This document shows, piece by piece, positions 58,279 to 64,000 of a stretch of 64,000 bases of DNA. Source of the stretch: Dipteris shenzhenensis (taxonomy: Eukaryota; Polypodiophyta; Polypodiopsida; Gleicheniales); NCBI GenBank assembly GCA_047967505.1, contig CM106538.1, one strand, 5' to 3'. The number at the start of each line of letters is the position of its first letter. The first letter of the stretch is position 1. The position numbers were made by a program, and so were the translations under genes. Under the pieces are notes generated by a model that did no database searches, was not told where the DNA came from, and saw only the letters and a program-made list of their open reading frames with translations.

Positions 58279-58846
58279 TGATGGCATGCTGGAAACAGTA
58301 GAAGACGGAGGCTGGATGCTAAGAAATTAGGGTTGCTGTAGCCATTGATGAAATGGGCTTCACGGGCTTGCTCTTATATAGCCACCACAAGTAGTCGGTT
58401 AGAGCCAATTGGGTGATTGACCCAGTCCGCCCAAAACGATCGACTCGGTCCCAAAATAGGCCACCGACCACACGATAGAACCGATGCGTAAAATAGAGCA
58501 ACTAACCTACGGTTGCCGTTCATCCCAGAGCCATCCAGGATCATCTGAGGCTCCAAACGGGCCCCACAACCCGAGAGTGGGCTGCCCCGGGAAATGCTCC
58601 ATCTACCCTCAGTGCGGTCAGTCATGGGATGCCTTCCCGCACTTGCATGTAGCCTAGTTGGCAGTGTGCCAACTCTATCTGAAGCTGTCCAGCCATCAGG
58701 CCACACATGGCCCCCATCTGGTGTCCAAACCAGGACCTACTGGATAACCAAACTACTCAAATGCCTTCTCCTCATATAGGGGGCTTACAAGTAGAGTTAG
58801 CTGGTTCCCGCATAGTTACACGAGAGTAGAGCATTGATATCTAACA
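58279..58846 (-). mobile_element. Solo LTR (568 bp) with 5-bp target duplication, inserted in the CACTA transposase
   Basis: On the minus strand it reads TGTTAGATATCAATGC at its start and ends GCATGCCATCA: proper TG...CA termini. cttat stands directly outside both ends (58274-58278 and 58847-58851), a perfect 5-bp target duplication. A TATA box (TATATAAGAG on the minus strand, 58371-58380) and GC-rich composition fit an LTR promoter. No internal retrotransposon sequence is present, so LTR-LTR recombination probably removed it. Transposase homology is found on both sides. Confidence 0.8.
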
Positions 58847-58851
58847 CTTAT

Positions 58852-59950
58852 ACCACTTCGTTTTTCAGAGGAAGTAAAGGCGTCCTTTAAGTTATGCATG
58901 TACCCAGTTGGGGTTTTCATACCCATGATAACGCTCTTGCCTAGATCTCCTCTACTTTTTTCAATGCCCAAGGCCTTTGGTAAACCCACCTTGCTAGCAT
59001 GGTCTTCTCTTGGCCAGAAGGCTCTTTTGGTTGTCATCACTTTAAGTCAACTTGTGCCTTCTATCCCCAATCATATGTTTCCACAAACTTTCAGACATAT
59101 ATGCATTGGGTCCAACAGATATGTGACTTTATGTTGTCTCCAATAAGAAAGAGTATAAAATATGGAGAGACATTGCATGCCAGGTGGAGGTGTTTGTCAT
59201 TTTGGATCATGCCAAAGTCTCTTTAGATCAGATCTCATGATTGGAGGAATAGGAGCTAGTTCTAGCTCCCCAAAACATGGATCCACATGATGCAAATGGT
59301 CCATAGGAAGAAACTACTTGTGCTTCTCATATACCACCTTGTTTAGATATTTTGAGTGCCGATCTACACAAACTGTCTCCACATTTTGGACATGCAAAGT
59401 ATCCGAACACTTGGAGACCTATTTAAATGCAAGGACACCAGTTACATCTTGTAGAAGTGAAAGACCACTGAGGCAAAGAGCATTGCTCGAAGTTACATTT
59501 TGCCTTTTAATAGGAAGAAGAGAATTTAGAGGAATAGAAATTTTGTACTTGAGCAATCATGCAATCAAGGATAATCATGCATGGTCCACATCAGAATTCC
59601 TTTCACTCCAAAATGTTGTTGACCCTAAGAATTTCAAATGTCATAAACCTGCATGCCATTCCATAAAATTTGCAACTCATCCACCAAAGGGGCTAGATAC
59701 ACATCCATGTATTTCACCTTGTGCTTGCTCAGCATAATGAGTGCCAACATCAAATGCCCATATGGTCATCCAAGGAGGAATATTGTAAATTGTGACTACT
59801 ACTAGCCACATGTACCACGATGTGGATTGATGTCCAAAGGGATTAACACCATCCATAGCCAACCCAAGACACAAATAAGAAGGCTCAAGCCCCAAACTCT
59901 AGCCACCTCTTCTCTATGTGTCTCCAAGCGTTTCCATCTGCAGGGTAGTG
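58852..59950 (-). pseudogene. CACTA TNP2 (Transposase_21) remnant
   Basis: From the right edge the minus strand reads a PADGNAWRHIEKRW segment, then LGLAMDGVNPFGHQSTSWYM and IYNIPPWMTI. Further on come a KVVYEKHK.FLPMDH-like part, DPCFGELELAPIPPIM, PGMQCLSIFYTLSYW and a LLDPMHI segment. This is the order of the TNP2 transposase of plant CACTA elements, including the DG.NPFG block. Several frameshifts and stops are present, and homology between 59230 and 59640 is patchy. The N-terminal part is cut at the edge of the tandem array starting at about 59950. The C-terminal DUF4218 part continues beyond the solo LTR. Confidence 0.85.
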
Positions 59951-60870
59951 CATTATGATTATTTTTTAAACAGAAAAGAGGATGTATGGGCAAAAACATG
60001 GAAATGTTCATTCAATGGGATCCAATAGCCATAATATTTTGCACTATCCTGAGACATTTTTTTGAGCCAGTAGAGAGGATGTATAGGCAAAAACATGGAA
60101 ATGTTCATTCTTGACCATATAAATGGGATTTGATGGCCATGGTATTTTGTATGGGCCTCAAAATAGGTGATTTGAAGTCCCTTGAAAAGTATAATGGCCA
60201 TCGGGTCCCATTTTCATGACTATAATACCATCGAGACATTTTTTTAAACCAGAAGAGAGGATATATGGGGAAAAACATGGAAAGCTCATTCTTGACCATG
60301 AAAATGGGATCCGATGGATATGATGTTTTTTTCAAGGCTCAATATAGGTACTCTTTAGTACCTTGCAAAGTATCATGGCCATCCGGCTCCATTTGCATGA
60401 CTAGGCCACCGAGGCATACTTTTGAACCAGAAGAGAGGAGACATGGGTAGAAACATGAAAATGTTCATTCTTGGCCATGAAAATAGGATCCAATGGCCAT
60501 GATATTTTTTGTGAGTCTCAGTCTTGGTGATTTTAAGTCCCTTGCAAAGTATCATGGCCATTGGTCCCATTTGCATGACTAAAAGGCCACTGAGGCATTT
60601 TTTTGACCAAAAGAGAGGATCCATGGGTAAAAACATGGAAATGTTCATTCTTAATAGAATAATGGGATACGATGGCAATGATATTTTGTATAGGCCTCAA
60701 TATAGGTTCTTTTAAGTCCTTTACAAAGTATCATGGCCATCAGGTCCCATTTGCATGACTAGAGGACTATCGATGCATTTTTGTAAACCAAAAGAGAGTG
60801 TGTATGGGCCAAAACATGGAAATGTTCATTCTTGACCATGATAATGGGATCCGATTTTCTCTAGATGGTC
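59940..60870. repeat. Tandem array 1 of a ~181-bp hairpin-bearing repeat (about five copies)
   Basis: The marker aaaacatg(g/a)aaatgttcatt recurs with ends at about 60000, 60098, 60279, 60457, 60638 and 60819, a spacing of 98 (one truncated unit), 181, 178, 181 and 181. Each unit holds an inverted repeat, for example arms at 60490-60510 (ccaatggccatgatat...) and 60544-60564 (gcaaagtatcatggccattgg) with a 33-base loop. Long minus-strand open frames across the array arise from the near-multiple-of-3 spacing and have no domain. Confidence 0.92.
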
Positions 60871-62200
60871 CACAAAATGGATTTGCAAGTAGAAATTCAA
60901 ATTCATTTGCAAAGTCTAGAGTTGAATGCAAGTCATTCCCAACATCTGTCCAAAACAAAGTGCACTCTTTCTCAACATTTGTTTCTCGCATTTTTTCAAG
61001 GTATTTTGTCAATTCAAGTGCCTTCTCAATTACCACTTCATTGCATGCCTACCAAGTAGGGTATTTTGCCATCATTTCCTTTTGTATCCAACAAATGATT
61101 GAAAGCCATCTATTTCATACTGTGATTTTTTGGTATATTCTTGCATAGGAGCCCATTATTGTTGCATTTTCTTACTCAAAATGGAAGTTGGAAGACTGTA
61201 AGGCTCTTCAGTTTCCCATTTTGTTTCAATAGAGTAGTAGTGCCACTACATTACTAGTTTTTCATACTCCATAAAAATTAAAAGTAGTGTGGATTTCTAT
61301 GACCTTTGAGAGCATCATAGCCCTTTTGTAGGAAAGGTTTGATAAAGCTTCTCCAATCATACATTCTTTTGAGCTTCGAGCATACAACATTTTCCTTATG
61401 AGTTCCTTACAGAAACCAATTTACCTCCTACATTTCATTACCAGGTCATCTATCTCAACACCCCTTTGTTTTAGCTCTTTTAATATTGCACTGAAAACTT
61501 GATTGAAGTCCTCATGTGTATGTCCCACATACAAAAATCCAAGCTCAATCTCAGTGAAGATTCTATGAGCAATTAAATTGAACAACAGTGAGAACATGAA
61601 GATATTCTTGTTCTCCCACCAACAATTATCTGCATGTATCTTCAAAATTGATGGTAGTTGACCTTTCTATGCATGCATACTATGATTGCATGCATAATGG
61701 ATGTCACATCTTGATTGCTATCATGTGGATGTAAGTAATCAATCCACACATCTACAAAAAACTTAAAGCCATGCACTAACACTCCACATAAATGTGTCTT
61801 TAAAAAGTGGTGGGGTGATAACAAAATGAGGTAATGTTGTGGTATTCTGATCCATATATCATCTACAATAATGGACATGTACTTGTTTAGATGCAAAATA
61901 GTTTTCTCATTCTAGAATGATATTTTTGTCTTGCATGATGAATAAGTCCATGATTATATTGTCACTTCTTTTTGTAGAATTCCTTCCTCACTAGATTAGA
62001 CACACTCTCAATTTCTCGTCTCAAGTCATCACGGTCATTGCACTTTGACATTTTCTACCTCCTTGGGATTTTAACATGTGCAAATTTCTTCCTCCAAATA
62101 GTATACATAGTATGAGCAGAAGCCTTGGGTTACGCTCTTTCTTATTGTTTTTCTCCAATGCAATCAAATAATTCTTTATTTCTCAAGCCCATTGGAAGAT
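60871..62200 (-). pseudogene. DUF7869-like transposon-associated protein remnant
   Basis: In order on the minus strand: a WRKKFAHVKIPRR piece and KMSKCNDRDDLRREIE (about 62110-62000); HARQKYHSRMRK; LNKYMSIIVDDIWIRIPQH; LKTHLCGVLVHGFKFFVDVW; HPHDSNQDVTSIMHA; then ADNCWWENKNIFMFSLLFNL; ELGFLYVGHTHEDFNQVFS. A C-terminal piece near 61030-60890 reads LTKYLEKMRETNVEKECTLF. The DNCWxENKN and GHTHEDxxQ blocks are the signature of the DUF7869 domain, found in large transposon-like families of mosses, ferns and invertebrates. D-N and H-T-H-E-D are candidate catalytic residues, but the function is not established. Several frameshifts and stops make it a pseudogene. Both sides are bounded by the same tandem repeat family. 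Confidence 0.7.
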
Positions 62201-62382
62201 GTTATTTAGTGACCACATCACCGCCATTATGGAGTTTGAAAGACAAATGGGGTTGAGGCAAAGTGTTTTCATGTATATAGTCTTCCAAAATTGCTTATTC
62301 CATTATAGTTGTGCTCCTTGTTTTAGACGTTCATGTGTTACCATGGATACTAAATGTTTCTCCCTCTTTCACTACATCTTTA
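62201..62382. other. Short spacer before array 2
   Basis: No domain or repeat unit identified; possibly the decayed N-terminal coding part of the DUF7869-like gene. Confidence 0.3.
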
Positions 62383-64000
62383 GGTGGGTGCAAAGTATCA
62401 TTCCCATGAATAAGTTTTGCATGGTCAAAATTGCATTATACCATGTTTTTTACCAAGTCTCATGGACAATGGTAAAAAAACACACTCTAAGGTGTCTTAT
62501 TTGAATGCACACATATTCCATGGGAATGATACTTTGTGCGCATGTCAATCCCACCTATCTTGAGGTGTGTCCAAAGTATTGTTCCCATCAGATAGAGCTT
62601 GCATGATCAAAGTCACATTAGACCATGTTTTTCACCAAGTGTCATGCATAAATGATCGAAGTCACATTAGACCATGTTTTTCACCAAGTATCATGCACAA
62701 TGGTTAAATAACATGCTCAGCGGTGACTTTTTGAAAGCATACATATTTAATGAGAATGATACTTTGCACATGCATTAACACCACCTATATTGAGGAACAA
62801 GCAAACTGTCATTCCTATCAGATATGGTTTACATGGTCAAAATCGCATTATTCCATGTTTTTTACCAATTGTCATCCACAACCGTCCAGGGTTATTCAAA
62901 CACACACATAGCCAATGGGTAGGATAATTTTCATCCACATCAATCCCATCTATTTTGAGGCTTGTTCAAAGTATAGTGCCCATCGGATATGGTCTACATT
63001 GTCGAAGTCACATTATACCATGTTTTCACATAGTGTCATGCACAATGGTCAAAAAACACGCTCCGTAGTTCCTTTTTTGAATGCACACATATCTAATCAA
63101 CACCATACTTTGCACTCATATCAATCACACCTATCTTGAGGTTCACACAAAGTATCATTACCATCATATATGGTTTGCATGGCCGAAGTCGCATTAGACC
63201 ATGTTTTTCATCACTTGTGCCATGCACAACCGCCCGAAAACAATCTCTGGATTGTGTTATTTGGATGCATGCATATTCAATTTCCATGATACTTTTCACA
63301 TGCATCAATCCCACATATCTTGAAGTTCCTACAAATTATTATTCCCATTGGATATGGTTTGCATGATAAATTGCAGTATACTATGTTTTTCACCAAGTCT
63401 CATGCACGAATAGTCAAAGACACGCTCCAGGGTGCCTTATTTGAATGTGCACATATCTGATTGGCATGATACTTTGCATGCACATCAATCGAACCTATAT
63501 TCAGGCTTGTGCAAAGTATCATGCCCATCAAATATTCTTTGCATGGTTGAAGTCTCATTAGACTATTTTTTTCACCAAGTGTCATGCACAACAGTCAAAA
63601 AACATGCTTTGGGTGCCTATTTAAAATGCGCACGTAATTGATTGGCATGATACTTTGCACACAAATCAAGCCTATCTTTAGGTGCATACAAATTATCATT
63701 CCCATCAGATATGGTTTGCATGGTTAAAGTCGAAGTAGCCCATGTTTTTCACCAAGTGTCATGCACAACCATCAAAAAACACCCTTAGGGTTGTCTTATT
63801 TGAATGTGCACATATCCGATGGCCACGATACTTTTCACAATGTCATGATTTTCACCAAGTGTCATGGACAACAATCAAAAAACACACTCAGGGGTGTCTT
63901 TTTTGAACACGCATATATCTAATGGGCACGATACTTTGCAAACGCATCAATACCACCTATCTTAAGGTGGGTGCAAAGTGTGCACGAAGTTACTATAGGA
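62383..64000. repeat. Tandem array 2 of a ~181-bp hairpin-bearing repeat (about nine copies, continues past the window)
   Basis: The marker accatgtttttcaccaagtgtcatgcac recurs near 62441, 62623, 62672, 62853, 63018, 63199, 63381, 63563 and 63740. Most spacings are 177-182, with one 49-base and one 165-base unit. Each unit contains gatgggcatgatactttgc and, 30-40 bases later, its near-complement gcaaagtatcat(t/g)cccatc. One clear case is 63459-63478 against 63510-63529 (19 of 20 paired, 31-base loop). The hairpin core is shared with array 1 while the rest has diverged. Confidence 0.93.

Noticed and set aside
59802-60678. Several overlapping minus-strand frames of 60-100 codons with NISMFLPI-type repeats
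   Set aside because: They are the same ~181-bp tandem unit translated repeatedly; no recognised domain and strongly periodic.
62199-63641. Multiple 60-100 codon frames
   Set aside because: Repeats of array 2 in different phases, not genes.
62383-64000. CRISPR-like regularly spaced repeats
   Set aside because: The repeats are ~181 bp in direct head-to-tail contact without unique spacers, and the context is eukaryotic.
1-64000. tRNA, rRNA or organellar DNA insertions
   Set aside because: I saw no convincing cloverleaf, rRNA core or long organelle-like coding stretch; tRNA-like matches were only the retrotransposon primer-binding sites.

Overview
This window looks like nuclear DNA from a land plant with a large, repeat-dominated genome. 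The evidence is a DUF1191-type membrane protein (a plant family), a DUF1992/DNAJC28-like organellar gene with a plant-style intron, and decaying Ty1/copia, Ty3/gypsy, Helitron, LINE and CACTA (TNP2) transposons. There are long AT-rich spacers, many (GA)n microsatellites, and only two to four plausible host genes in 64 kb. A fern or another seed-free plant would fit the low gene density and the DUF7869-like element, but the species cannot be read from the sequence. No rRNA, CRISPR array or prokaryotic operon was seen.

Layout. 1-12.3 kb: gene-poor DNA with a Copia Gag scrap, a TAGC-rich tract, a Copia LTR with primer-binding site (2208-2534) and (GA)n repeats. 12.3-15.4 kb: a MITE, then a minus-strand DUF1992 gene with two recognisable exons. 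15.4-20.8 kb: spacer with local tandem duplications. 20,841-24,836: a complete, very young Copia insertion with identical 170-bp LTRs and a 5-bp target duplication; its polyprotein frame is open but has lost the region between the integrase core and the reverse transcriptase. 25.6-27.5 kb: two broken Copia Gag remnants. 27.5-31.9 kb: a minus-strand Helitron Rep-helicase pseudogene abutting one Gag. 31.9-33.2 kb: broken, intron-containing OB-fold-like exons upstream of the Helitron and in the same frame. 33.5-35.4 kb: short, well-spliced exons of an unrecognised minus-strand gene.

36-44.7 kb: spacer with microsatellites and a 310-bp duplication. 45,188-46,186: an intact intronless DUF1191 gene, followed by weak exon-like segments. 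48.5-49.9 kb: a Ty3/gypsy leader and Gag remnant. 51-53 kb: an exact 89-bp tandem duplication and three related fold-back elements. 53.1-57.1 kb: two oppositely oriented LINE reverse-transcriptase pieces that look like one 5'-inverted insertion. 57.1-59.95 kb: a CACTA TNP2/DUF4218 pseudogene on the minus strand, split by a solo LTR with a 5-bp target duplication. 59.95-64 kb: a DUF7869-like transposon-associated pseudogene sandwiched between two arrays of a ~181-bp repeat whose monomers each carry a long hairpin.

The genes do not form a pathway. The window records nested transposon insertion and decay around two host genes. The most unusual signals are the hairpin-bearing arrays flanking the DUF7869/CACTA block, the OB-fold/Helitron continuity, and the young Copia element with an in-frame integrase-RT deletion.
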